From NCBI RefSeq assembly GCF_022230955.1, contig NZ_JAKKFI010000080.1:1-42728 (forward strand): a DNA stretch of 42,728 bases, given 5' to 3'. Position 1 is the first letter of the stretch; each line of letters opens with the position of its first letter. Source of the DNA: Micromonospora cabrerizensis. GTDB taxonomy: Bacteria > Actinomycetota > Actinomycetes > Mycobacteriales > Micromonosporaceae. Positions 1 through 7,508 of the stretch are shown here, in pieces. The position numbers and the translations under genes were made by a program. Below the pieces are notes generated by a model. It had not been told where the DNA came from, searched no databases, and worked only from the letters and a program-made list of their open reading frames with translations.

Positions 1-24
1 AAAACAGTGGGGCGAACAGACGAC

Positions 25-176
25 GGCCGCGCACGAACCAGGCCGCGCACAGACCAGGCCGCGCACGAACCAGGCCGCGCACAGACCAGGCCGCGCACGA
101 ACCAGGCCGCGCACAGACCAGGCCGCGCACGAACCAGGCCGCGCACAGACCAGGCCGCGCACGAACCAGGCCGCGG
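25..176. repeat. 16-bp tandem repeat, two alternating variants
   Basis: Nine complete 16-bp units run head to tail from 25 to 168, followed by a partial tenth unit. Two variants alternate strictly: GGCCGCGCACGAACCA (five copies) and GGCCGCGCACAGACCA (four copies), so the array is also a 32-bp repeat. There are no unique spacers between units, which rules out a CRISPR array. An open frame passes through it, but its product is only a repeat of Arg/Thr/Ala/Pro residues and is not a credible protein. The function is unknown; it lies beyond the 3' end of parB. Confidence 0.9.
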
Positions 177-421
177 AGATGTGGCCGGACTCAAGCCCGC
201 GACGCGGAAACTGGATGCCTGCTCCGGCCGATCCCTCGGTGGATGTTCGTAGAGTGCCGTACACGCCGCTCAGTTGCCCGCTGCCGCGTCCGGCGCCGCA
301 GGGGGTGGCTGTGATCGACCACAGCGCTGGGCGGCCCTCTCAGGGCGCGTGGGCATCACGCGTCGCGCTGCACGTCTGGCGGATCAGGTGCAGGCGGGCG
401 TCGACCCTCCCCGACGCCCCC

Positions 422-435
422 GTTTCACGTGAAAC
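422..435. promoter_or_regulatory. parS: parS site 1
   Basis: Perfect palindrome GTTTCACGTGAAAC, the canonical centromere site bound by ParB. It lies about 280 bp beyond the 3' end of parB. Confidence 0.95.
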
Positions 436-629
436 AGAGAAGTCGGTGGGCGACTGACGCCGACCGGCGGAGGGTCGGGTCGGCAAGGCGCTGCGCGGCT
501 CGGGCCGAGTGAGCCGTAAGCGGTCGAGTCGTTCAAGCGTTCCTCGGCACCGGCACCGGCACGGGCACCGGGCACCGCACGGCACCGACACCGGCGCGGC
601 GTGAAACGGCAGAGCGTGGAACGGCGGCC

Positions 630-643
630 GTTTCACGTGAAAC
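630..643. promoter_or_regulatory. parS: parS site 2
   Basis: Perfect palindrome GTTTCACGTGAAAC, 70 bp beyond the parB stop codon. Confidence 0.95.
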
Positions 644-712
644 GTGGCCAGCGGGAAGCGGAACGGCCGCGCACCCCCAGGGGTAACGCGGCCGTCGGCG
701 GAGGGAGAGGGC

Positions 713-1726
713 TCAGCCCTCGCTCTCCTCCTGCTGCACTCCGATGATCCCGACGATCCGCTCAAGGTCGTCCACCGTCGCGAACTCAATCGTGATCTTG
801 CCCTTGCTCCGCCCGATGTCCACCTTCACCCGGGTGTCGAACCGATCGGACAGTCGGTCGGCGAGATCGGTCAGAGCCGGCGCGTGCGCCTTTGGCCGGC
901 GCTTCGCGGCCTGCCCCTTGGCCGGCCCGTCGTTCAGTGTGAGAGCCACGATCTCCTCGGTCGCCCTCACCGACAGGCCCTCGGCCACGATCCGCAACGC
1001 CAACTGTTCCTGCGCCTCTGCTTCGTCGAGGCTGAGGAGGGCACGGGCGTGACCGGCCGACAGGATCCCTGCGGCCACCCGGCGCTGCACCTGCGCCGGC
1101 AGGTTCAACAGCCGGATGGTGTTCGAGATCTGCGGGCGACTCCGGCCGATCCGGCGGGCCAGCTCCTCGTGGGTAGCCCCGAACTCCTCCAGCAGTTGCT
1201 GGTAGGCGGCGGCCTCTTCCAGAGGGTTGAGGTTGGCCCGGTGGATGTTCTCCAGCAGGGCGTCGCGGAGCATGGCGTCGTCACGGGTGTCCCGGACGAT
1301 TGCCGGGATGTTCTCCCGTCCCACCGCCTGGGCGGCGCGCCAGCGCCGCTCGCCCATGACCAGCTCGTACTTTTCGTCGTCGAGCTGCCGGACGACGATG
1401 GGCTGGAGGAAGCCAACCTCCTGGATCGAGGTCTTGAGTTCCTCCAGAGCCTCCTCGTCGAAGACCTGGCGGGGCTGCTTCGGGTTGGGCAGGATCGCGT
1501 CGACCGGGATCTCGGCGAACCGTGCCCCCGGCACCGGACTGAGCGTGGGCTCCGGCTCGCGGACCGGCGCCCCGACAGGCACCGCGGCGACGGCCTCGGT
1601 GACCGCGTCGTCCGCGTACTCGTTCTCCGGCTCGGCCGTCGCGGTGCCAGCGGCAGCCGGCGCCGGCCCGGTCGGGATCAGCGCCCCCAGGCCCCTACCC
1701 AGACCGCCCCGAGGACGGTTCTTCAT
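713..1726 (-). CDS. parB: Chromosome-partitioning protein ParB
   Basis: This 337-aa protein binds parS sites, spreads along DNA as a CTP-dependent clamp and works with ParA to segregate newly replicated origins. The N-terminal third is a disordered Ala/Pro/Glu-rich leader. The ParB/Srx core follows, with the GERRWRA motif of the CTP pocket and ENIHRANLNPLEEA, then a helix-turn-helix (ELARRIGRSRPQISN). A C-terminal dimerisation segment rich in Lys/Arg, then Glu, closes the protein. The ATG has GGGAGG six bases upstream. It follows parA by 27 bp in one transcription unit. Length is normal for the family. Confidence 0.97.
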   Translation of the reverse strand: MKNRPRGGLGRGLGALIPTGPAPAAAGTATAEPENEYADDAVTEAVAAVPVGAPVREPEPTLSPVPGARFAEIPVDAILPNPKQPRQVFDEEALEELKTSIQEVGFLQPIVVRQLDDEKYELVMGERRWRAAQAVGRENIPAIVRDTRDDAMLRDALLENIHRANLNPLEEAAAYQQLLEEFGATHEELARRIGRSRPQISNTIRLLNLPAQVQRRVAAGILSAGHARALLSLDEAEAQEQLALRIVAEGLSVRATEEIVALTLNDGPAKGQAAKRRPKAHAPALTDLADRLSDRFDTRVKVDIGRSKGKITIEFATVDDLERIVGIIGVQQEESEG

Positions 1727-1753
1727 GCCACGCCTCCCAGCGACTCATCCGCA

Positions 1754-3079
1754 CTACGCATTCCGGCCCACCGGCTCCTTGACGCCTCGTTCCGCGATCT
1801 CCTGGGCTGCTTCGAAGTAGCTCGTCGCTCCCCGCGAACCGGGATCGTAGGTCATCACCGACTGGCCGTAGCTCGGTGCCTCCGAGACGCGGACGTTGCG
1901 GGGGATGACCGCCTGGAGGACCTTGTCGCCGAAGTGGTTCCGGACGTCCTGCTCGACGGCGTCGGCCAGCCGGGTACGGCGGTCGTACATGGTCAGCAGG
2001 ATGGTGGAGACGTCGAGTTTCGGGTTGAGGTGCTGGCGTACCAGGTTGATGTTGTTGATCAGCTGGTTGAGCCCCTCCAGTGCGTAGTACTCGCACTGGA
2101 TCGGGATCAGCACCTCCTGCGCGGCCACCAGAGCGTTGACCGTCAGCAGACCGAGCGAGGGTGGGCAGTCGATGAAGACATAGTCGAACTCGCCGGGATA
2201 GGCGGCGATCGCCCGGTCCAACCGCGACTCCCGTGCCACCACGGAGACCAGCTCGATCTCCGCGCCGGCCAGGTCGATGGTCGCGGGGACGCACCAGAGG
2301 TTGGGGATGCCCTCGACCGCCTGCGCCACCTCGGCCAGCGGAACGCTGTTGATCAGGCAGTCGTAGACGTCCGGGATGCCGGTGTGGTGCGGGACGTTGA
2401 GCCCGGTCGAGGCATTGCCCTGCGGGTCGAGGTCCACCACGAGCACCCGGTTGCCGTGCAGGGCGAGTGCCACCGCAAGGTTGACGGTGCTCGTGGTCTT
2501 GCCCACGCCGCCCTTCTGGTTGGCGACGCACATGACCCGGGTCCGGTCCGGTCGAGGCATGGTCACCTCGCCACTGGGATTCAGGATCTGCACGGCGCGC
2601 ATCGCCTCCATAGCCAACGGTGGGTCATCCTCTTCGCGCGTCGGGGTTTCACGTGAAACGTACGTGGGGTCGGCCGCCACTGCGGCCAACGACTCGGTCG
2701 AAGCGACCGGCGCTTCGGCAACCACAGGTGCGGCATCCCGAACGACTGCGGCGGTGGGCTGCTGCGGGACCGCGGGCTCGAAGCGAACCGCCGCCGCGGT
2801 GTTGCGGCGCCCCGAGGTCGACCGCACCTCGGCGGCGTTGACCGGTCGGCTCAACCCCTCCGGCGTACGACGAACACTCGCCGGCTCCGGAGTGGCCGCG
2901 CCCTCCGGCCGCCCCGACCCCGGGGACTGATCGTGTGCTGCCGGCGCATCGCCGTCCGTCGGACCGGTCGAAGACCCGGTCGCGCCGGGCGACCAGCTCG
3001 GGTAGTCGGTTTCACGTGAAACGGGATCGCTGGTTGACCCGGTCACGCGTGGATCGTCGTACCTGCCGTCGTCATGCAC
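1754..3079 (-). CDS. parA: Chromosome-partitioning ATPase ParA (Soj) with long N-terminal extension
   Basis: ParA-type deviant Walker ATPase of 441 aa that drives origin segregation with ParB. The catalytic part begins near residue 177 (CVANQKGGVGKTTSTVNLA, deviant Walker A KGGVGKTT), followed by VDLDPQGNAS, and FIDCPPSLG. Residues 1 to about 165 are disordered and rich in Pro/Ala/Thr/Val. They include two in-frame VSRET pentapeptides (residues 20-24 and 141-145), each encoded by a parS palindrome. The start is a GTG with AGGGA six bases upstream; no later start gives a better ribosome site, although the conserved domain could in principle begin at an internal Met such as MPRPDRTR. Transcription continues into parB. 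Confidence 0.95.
   Translation of the reverse strand: MHDDGRYDDPRVTGSTSDPVSRETDYPSWSPGATGSSTGPTDGDAPAAHDQSPGSGRPEGAATPEPASVRRTPEGLSRPVNAAEVRSTSGRRNTAAAVRFEPAVPQQPTAAVVRDAAPVVAEAPVASTESLAAVAADPTYVSRETPTREEDDPPLAMEAMRAVQILNPSGEVTMPRPDRTRVMCVANQKGGVGKTTSTVNLAVALALHGNRVLVVDLDPQGNASTGLNVPHHTGIPDVYDCLINSVPLAEVAQAVEGIPNLWCVPATIDLAGAEIELVSVVARESRLDRAIAAYPGEFDYVFIDCPPSLGLLTVNALVAAQEVLIPIQCEYYALEGLNQLINNINLVRQHLNPKLDVSTILLTMYDRRTRLADAVEQDVRNHFGDKVLQAVIPRNVRVSEAPSYGQSVMTYDPGSRGATSYFEAAQEIAERGVKEPVGRNA
2646..2659. promoter_or_regulatory. parS: parS site 3, inside parA
   Basis: Perfect GTTTCACGTGAAAC within the parA N-terminal extension; read in frame it encodes V141-T145 (VSRET). Confidence 0.95.
3009..3022. 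promoter_or_regulatory. parS: parS site 4, inside parA
   Basis: Perfect GTTTCACGTGAAAC near the 5' end of parA; read in frame it encodes V20-T24 (VSRET). Confidence 0.95.
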
Positions 3080-3335
3080 CTGTCATCCCTGCCCGCTTCG
3101 GATGGTCGGTCCGCGCCCCGGTCAACTTTGGCCACACCACGCTCGCAACCCGGAGCGTACGGCCCTCGGGAGCGATCGGAGACCCGCGACGTCCACCGCC
3201 CGCTCCACACTATCGACGCGCGGTCAGCCTACGGCGGACGGGCGCGGCCGGTCCACGTCGGGTTCTCATCTCCTCGTCCATCCGTACCGGTACAACGAGG
3301 CAACCCACCGGCCGGAAGCCCGATGGCGCGAAGTG

Positions 3336-4178
3336 TCAGCGTCGGCGGGAGCGACCGGCCCGCGAGCGCTTGCTGGCCGCCGGTCGGGGCGGGCCCACCA
3401 TCCGCTCGCGCGCGATCTCCACGACAGTGGTGGGCGGGTCGATGACCCCGACGCCGCAGAGGTGCACGGTCGGCTCTCCACCACCGAGCCGCTCCACGAC
3501 CTCGGCGTGCTCTTCGATCTCCACCGCGGCGGAGGACCCCTTGAGCGCCAGCAGTCGGCCGCCACGAACCGCCAGGGGGAGGCTCCAGCCCGCCAGGCGG
3601 TCCAGTGGCGCGACCGCGCGGGCGGTCACCACGTCTCCGCTGATCGGGTCCCGGCCGCTCGATCCGGTGGCCGCCTCGTCCGCCCGGCCGCGGAACACCC
3701 GCACCGACTTCGCAAGGCCGAGCCGCTCGACGACCTCGATCAGGAACGACGTACGTCGGGCCAGTGGCTCGATCAGGGTGACCGTGAGGTCGGGACGGGC
3801 GATGGCGAGGACCAGGCCCGGCAGGCCGGCACCGGAGCCGACGTCGAGCACTGTCGCGCCGGGCGGGATCCGCTCGGCGACCGCCGCGCAGTTGAGCATG
3901 TGCCGGTCCCAGATCCGGGGTGCCTCCCGAGGGCCGATCAGACCGCGGACGACGCCGTCGGTGGCCAACAGCTCGGCGTACGCGGCGGCCAGGTCGAGAC
4001 GGTCGCCGAAGAGAGTCAGTGCGGCCGGGGCCAGCTCGGGTGGCAGAGCCGCGTCAGCGGGCGACGGGGCGGTGTCGGGGCGGGCCGATTCGGCGTCAGC
4101 GGGCTGGACAGCGGACGGCCCGGGCGGCGTGCCGCCCGGGCCGGTCACGGTGTCGGCCGTGATGTCGTCGTGGGTCAC
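3336..4178 (-). CDS. rsmG: 16S rRNA (guanine-N7) methyltransferase RsmG (GidB)
   Basis: RsmG uses S-adenosylmethionine to methylate N7 of G527 (E. coli numbering) of 16S rRNA; loss gives low-level streptomycin resistance. Visible features are the SAM-binding motif VLDVGSGAGLPGLVLAIARPDLTVTLIEPL, VTARAVAPLDRLAGW and LLALKGSSA. At 280 aa it is longer than usual, with a roughly 45-residue Pro/Ala/Asp-rich N-terminus and a basic C-terminal tail (KRSRAGRSRRR). The GTG at 4178 was chosen because it lies 4 bp after the jag stop; the frame stays open upstream only as overlap with jag. It sits in the jag-rsmG-parA-parB block. Confidence 0.93.
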   Translation of the reverse strand: MTHDDITADTVTGPGGTPPGPSAVQPADAESARPDTAPSPADAALPPELAPAALTLFGDRLDLAAAYAELLATDGVVRGLIGPREAPRIWDRHMLNCAAVAERIPPGATVLDVGSGAGLPGLVLAIARPDLTVTLIEPLARRTSFLIEVVERLGLAKSVRVFRGRADEAATGSSGRDPISGDVVTARAVAPLDRLAGWSLPLAVRGGRLLALKGSSAAVEIEEHAEVVERLGGGEPTVHLCGVGVIDPPTTVVEIARERMVGPPRPAASKRSRAGRSRRR

Positions 4179-4182
4179 CCGG

Positions 4183-4803
4183 TCAGTCCGCCGGCCGTAC
4201 GACGATGCGCCGGTTCGGCTCGACACCCTCGGACTCGCTCGCCACGCCGGACATGGCGTTGACCACGTCGTGCACACACTTGCGCTCGAACGCGGACATC
4301 GCGTCGAGGCGTACCGGCTCGCCGTACTCCTTGACCTTCTCGACGGCGTTCTTGGCGACCGCGGCGAGTTCCTTGCGACGGTTGGCCCGGTAGCCGCCGA
4401 CGTCGAGCAGCAGACGGCTCGGCGTCCCGGTCTGCCGGAAGACGGCGAGGCGGGTGAGCTCCTGGAGGGCCTCCAGGGTCGCCCCACGCTGACCGACCAG
4501 ATTCTGGAGCCGCTCGCCGACCACCTCGACCATGGGGCGGCCCGCGGCGACCAGCTCGTCGATGTCGCCGTCGTAGTCGAGGATGTCGAGCAGCCCTTCG
4601 ACGTAGTCGGCCGCGATCTCGCTCTGCCGGAACAGGTCGCCCTCGCCGACGGCCTTCTTCGTCCGGCCGCCGGTCGCGGCGGTGCCGGCGTCGTCGTCCG
4701 CCTCGGTGTCGTCGTCCTCGGTGTCGTCGCCGTCCACCGCGAGCGTTGCGGTCTCCTCCTCGTCCAGGGACTGCTCGGCGCGGGGGATGCTGGTCTCGGT
4801 CAC
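4183..4803 (-). CDS. jag: RNA-binding protein Jag/KhpB (KH and R3H domains)
   Basis: A 206-aa RNA-binding protein of the Jag/KhpB family, linked in other bacteria to sRNA/mRNA binding and cell elongation. The N-terminal ~55 residues are strongly acidic (a run of Asp/Glu) and likely disordered. A KH-like domain covers roughly residues 75-140, and the C-terminal R3H domain carries ANRRKELAAVAKNAVEKV and the R-x3-H pattern (ERKCVH). The GTG at 4803 is preferred over the longer frame because GGAG lies 8 bases upstream and the product starts TETSIPRAEQS, as in actinobacterial homologues (from memory). It lies between yidC and rsmG, its usual place. Confidence 0.93.
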   Translation of the reverse strand: MTETSIPRAEQSLDEEETATLAVDGDDTEDDDTEADDDAGTAATGGRTKKAVGEGDLFRQSEIAADYVEGLLDILDYDGDIDELVAAGRPMVEVVGERLQNLVGQRGATLEALQELTRLAVFRQTGTPSRLLLDVGGYRANRRKELAAVAKNAVEKVKEYGEPVRLDAMSAFERKCVHDVVNAMSGVASESEGVEPNRRIVVRPAD

Positions 4804-5015
4804 GGTCTCATCTCCGTACTCGCTCGGCCGGACCGTCGGGTCCGACTGGTTTCCCGGGGCCGGCGGGAGGTCGCCGGTGCCCACAGGCACGTCTGTACGG
4901 GCAGTGTCGCCCGTGGCCGCGCGGTGCGCGGGCGGTTCCGACCGGCGCCGGCCTCACGGCGGCTGCGCGGTGCGGAAGGGGCCGCCACCAGTCACCTGGC
5001 GGCGGCCCTGAGCGG

Positions 5016-6008
5016 TCAGCCCTGCCGCTTGGCGGGGCGGCTCTTCTTCGGGTTGTTCGTCGGCTTCGCACCCGGCTTCGGCCCGGCCACCTTGGGCGCG
5101 GCGGCCTTGACCGGCGCGGGCGGGGCCGACTTGCCCCGGCCGAACAGACCGCCGGTCTTGGCGGGCTGCACCGGGTTACGACTGGCGGCGGGGGCAACGG
5201 CCTTCTTGGCGGTCACCGGCGGCGGGAACTTCCGCAGCACCCACTGCTGCTGGCCGAGGGTGAAGAGGTTGTTGGTGACCCAGTAGATGATCACACCGAT
5301 CGGGAAGATCGCGCCGGAGATCAGCAGAGACGCGGGGATGCCGTAGAGCATCAGGCGCTGGATCATCCGCTGCTGCGGGTCCTCGGCCCAGCCGGTCTTC
5401 AGGATCATCTGACGGCTGGTCAGGTAGGTGGTCGCGATCATGACCAGGACCAGGACACCAGCAATGATCTTCACGGTGGTGCCGTTGGCGCCGAGGCTGG
5501 CCAGCTCGTCCGCGGTGGAGCCGAACTTGCCGGCGATCGGGGCGGTGAACAGCTTCGCCTGCGAGGCGCTCTGGAACTGGTCGACCGTCCAGCCGTAGAG
5601 GGTCTTGTTCTGCTTGTCCGGGTCGAGGCGGCGCAGCACGTGGAAGAGGCCGAGGAAGACCGGGATCTGAAGGAACATCGGAAGGCAACCCATCAGCGGG
5701 TTGGCCTTCTCCTTCTTGTACAGCTCCATCATTTCTTTCTGGAGCGTCTCCCGGTCACCCTTGTGCTTCTCCTGAAGCTCCTTGACCTTGGGCTGGAGCG
5801 CCTGCATCGCCCGCTGCGACTTGATCTGCTTGACGAAGACGGGGAACAGGATCACCCGGACGGTGACCACCAGGAAGACGATGGCCAGGATCCAGGCGAA
5901 GTTGGTGCCGATGACCGCGCCGACCGGCACCCCGATGGCGTCCCAGGCAGAGTGCCAGGTCAGCAGGATCCACGAGATCGCATAGTAGATCCAGTCAAGA
6001 CTGAACAA
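5016..6008 (-). CDS. yidC: Membrane protein insertase YidC
   Basis: YidC/Oxa1-type insertase (330 aa) that helps Sec-dependent and independent proteins enter the plasma membrane. Predicted membrane helices include residues near 1-20, 30-58 (WILAIVFLVVTVRVILFPVFV), the NPLMGCLPMFLQIPVFLGLFHVL segment, a helix at IIAGVLVLVMIATTYL and one at LLISGAIFPIGVIIYWVTNNLFTLGQQ. The charged hairpin KVKELQEKHKGDRETLQKEMMELYKKEKANPL is the cytoplasmic loop. The C-tail is Lys/Pro/Ala-rich and basic, a common ribosome-binding type. The start is a TTG with GGAG 8 bases upstream, 3 bp after the yidD stop. Confidence 0.95.
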   Translation of the reverse strand: MFSLDWIYYAISWILLTWHSAWDAIGVPVGAVIGTNFAWILAIVFLVVTVRVILFPVFVKQIKSQRAMQALQPKVKELQEKHKGDRETLQKEMMELYKKEKANPLMGCLPMFLQIPVFLGLFHVLRRLDPDKQNKTLYGWTVDQFQSASQAKLFTAPIAGKFGSTADELASLGANGTTVKIIAGVLVLVMIATTYLTSRQMILKTGWAEDPQQRMIQRLMLYGIPASLLISGAIFPIGVIIYWVTNNLFTLGQQQWVLRKFPPPVTAKKAVAPAASRNPVQPAKTGGLFGRGKSAPPAPVKAAAPKVAGPKPGAKPTNNPKKSRPAKRQG

Positions 6009-6011
6009 TTC

Positions 6012-6299
6012 TCAGGCTCCAGTCACATCGGCACGGCGGCGACCGCCCGGCTCCGGCACCGGGTCATGTCCACCAGGGTGGAAGGGGTGGCAGCGCAAAA
6101 GCCGCCGGACCGCGAGCGCGGCTCCCCGGAGGGCACCGTGCCGGACCACCGCCTCCTGGGCGTACGCACTGCACGACGGGTAGAACCGACAGCGGGCCGG
6201 CAGTGCCGGACTTATCCACCGACGGTACGCGATGATGGGGGCGATCAGCACCCTGGCACCGGTTGACGTGCGGCGCGGGGTGGTCGGGTCGGCGCTCAT
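6012..6299 (-). CDS. yidD: Membrane protein insertion efficiency factor YidD
   Basis: A 95-aa YidD (HlyA/DUF37 family) protein, thought to assist YidC-dependent insertion. It shows the family pattern: an N-terminal hydrophobic segment (VLIAPIIAYRRWISP), then CRFYPSCSAYAQEAVVRHG with its conserved cysteines, GALRGAALAVRRLLRCHPFHPGGHDPVPE. Its ATG overlaps the rnpA stop as ATGA, and yidC begins 3 bp after its own stop, so rnpA, yidD and yidC are probably translationally coupled. Confidence 0.96.
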   Translation of the reverse strand: MSADPTTPRRTSTGARVLIAPIIAYRRWISPALPARCRFYPSCSAYAQEAVVRHGALRGAALAVRRLLRCHPFHPGGHDPVPEPGGRRRADVTGA

Positions 6300-6712
6300 C
6301 GTGGCCGCCGCTCTCGGGACGACCGGGCAGCCGCGAGGGCGGCGTCCAGGTCGGTGGCGAGCCGGGGGTACGACGCCTGCGCCGCGGCGGGCAACGCTCG
6401 AACGACCAGCGTGCTGCCCTCGGGCAGAGCGGCGAGCCGCTCTCGGACCAGTTCCCGTAGTCGGCGCCGGACCTGATTGCGGGTCACCGCGTTGCCGACG
6501 GCCTTGGACACGACGAAGCCGGCGCGGGACGGCGCGGAGAGCTGCTCCGCACTGTTGTCCCGCACCGGCTGCGGCGAGGTCGGTGTGCTCGGGTCGGCGC
6601 TCACCGGCGTGGTCAGGTGGACCACGACGGCGCCACGTCCGGCGCGCCGGCCACCACGGACCGCTGCGGCGAAGTCAGTGCTGCGCCGCAGTCGCTGCGC
6701 GGCGGCCAGCAC
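6296..6712 (-). CDS. rnpA: Ribonuclease P protein component
   Basis: Protein subunit (138 aa) of RNase P, which binds the catalytic RNA to process pre-tRNA 5' ends. It opens with AAAQRLRRSTDFAAAVRGGRRAGRG and contains the basic RNR-like signature FVVSKAVGNAVTRNQVRRRLRELVRERL. An insert of about 20 Pro/Ser-rich residues (SADPSTPTSPQPVRDN) lies in the middle, making it longer than the typical 115-120 aa. The GTG at 6712 was chosen because the family begins here; the frame stays open further upstream but without conserved sequence. rpmH lies 34 bp upstream. Confidence 0.92.
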   Translation of the reverse strand: MLAAAQRLRRSTDFAAAVRGGRRAGRGAVVVHLTTPVSADPSTPTSPQPVRDNSAEQLSAPSRAGFVVSKAVGNAVTRNQVRRRLRELVRERLAALPEGSTLVVRALPAAAQASYPRLATDLDAALAAARSSRERRPR

Positions 6713-6746
6713 GACTGCCCACGTCCCCTGGACCGGCCCGGTCGGC

Positions 6747-6884
6747 TCAGGCCGACAGGGTGGTGCGACCCTTGGCGCGACGGCTCGACAGGATGGCACG
6801 GCCGGCACGGGTGCGCATGCGCAGCCGGAAGCCGTGGGTCTTCGCGCGCCGGCGGTTGTTCGGCTGGTAGGTGCGCTTGCTCAC
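6747..6884 (-). CDS. rpmH: 50S ribosomal protein L34
   Basis: The 45-aa product begins SKRTYQPNNRRRAKTHGFR and ends RAGRAILSSRRAKGRTTLSA, the standard L34 sequence. The GTG start at 6884 has GGAGAG 6 bases upstream. It is the first gene of the minus-strand rpmH-rnpA-yidD-yidC block, diverging from dnaA. Confidence 0.98.
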   Translation of the reverse strand: MSKRTYQPNNRRRAKTHGFRLRMRTRAGRAILSSRRAKGRTTLSA

Positions 6885-7508
6885 GTCAGGCTCTCCGTTT
6901 TCGTACGCGCCCCGTGCGACGGGATCGCCGGGGTCGTGTGGTGGTCCAGGCCACCTCGACGGTGGCCCACGATCGGTGCTGTCCGGCGGAGCGGAACCTC
7001 GGCGATGCGGGGGATGCGACCGCGGACAGCAAGCACCCATCACCCTAGCAGAGGGCGAGAAAGCAACCGTTCCAGCCTACGCAGGGGTGCAATGACCGTC
7101 AAACACCCCGAGGAGCGGCCAACAGGACGCGCCCGAGCCGAAGGGCGGTTTTCGCTGATGCCGAGAAGGGCGCCGCCGCGTCGCCGGTTGATGGCGCAGG
7201 GACAACGCTGTTACCGTGCCCGATTGCGGTGAGCGTCGGAAGCTCCGGTCGTCGCACAGGCAAGACCGGACAAGGCAGTGAATCGTTCGGCACGGTGAAC
7301 CCGCTTCAACGCCCGTTCAGGCAGGGGCAGGTCCCACCCGCATCCGGCGGCGGCCACAATCGGTCGGTACACAGGCTGTGGATAACTTGTGGATGACCAC
7401 CGGTCGACCGTCAGGTGGGTGTTGTTCCACCCGCGAACGCGGCGGGCCCGGGACGGCCGGCTGGCAGACAGCGGCGGCCGGGAGCAGAGGCGAGGGGGTG
7501 GCACGACG
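6885..7508. promoter_or_regulatory. rpmH-dnaA divergent intergenic region
   Basis: This 624-bp non-coding stretch must hold the promoters of rpmH (minus) and dnaA (plus). Near dnaA it contains two adjacent DnaA-box-like sequences on the minus sense: TGTGGATAA at 7377-7385 (perfect) and TGTGGATGA at 7388-7396 (one mismatch), suggesting autoregulation of dnaA. No convincing gene is seen in it. Confidence 0.7.
7377..7396 (-). promoter_or_regulatory. Two DnaA boxes upstream of dnaA
   Basis: TGTGGATAA (7377-7385, reverse complement of TTATCCACA) and TGTGGATGA (7388-7396) sit 113-132 bp before the dnaA start. DnaA repression of its own gene through such boxes is known in several bacteria; its occurrence here is inferred. 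Confidence 0.7.

Larger units (their letters stand above)
177..712. other. Non-coding region downstream of parB
   Basis: No convincing gene is seen here. The stretch contains two parS sites (422-435 and 630-643), a parS half-site-like GTGAAAC at 601-607, and a low-complexity GGCACC-rich run at about 546-593. Open frames crossing it have no recognisable family and follow GC bias. Confidence 0.6.

Noticed and set aside
25..176. Possible CRISPR array
   Set aside because: Units follow each other without unique spacers and there are no cas genes.
7..252. 81-codon open frame through the 16-bp repeat
   Set aside because: The product is only a repeated Arg/Thr/Ala/Pro pattern created by the tandem DNA repeat.
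601..607. Extra parS half-site GTGAAAC
   Set aside because: The other half of the palindrome is missing, so it is not counted as a parS site.
644..2656. Long plus-strand open frame (670 codons) opposite parA-parB
   Set aside because: It is the shadow of high-GC codons in parA and parB; product has no family features, and the minus-strand genes are unmistakable.
6212..6220. TTATCCACC DnaA-box-like sequence
   Set aside because: Lies within yidD coding sequence as a single isolated near match; probably chance.
7389..7508. Extra 40 codons at the 5' end of dnaA
   Set aside because: They overlap a DnaA box and a poorly conserved stretch; the GTG at 7509 has a proper ribosome site and starts the conserved domain I.
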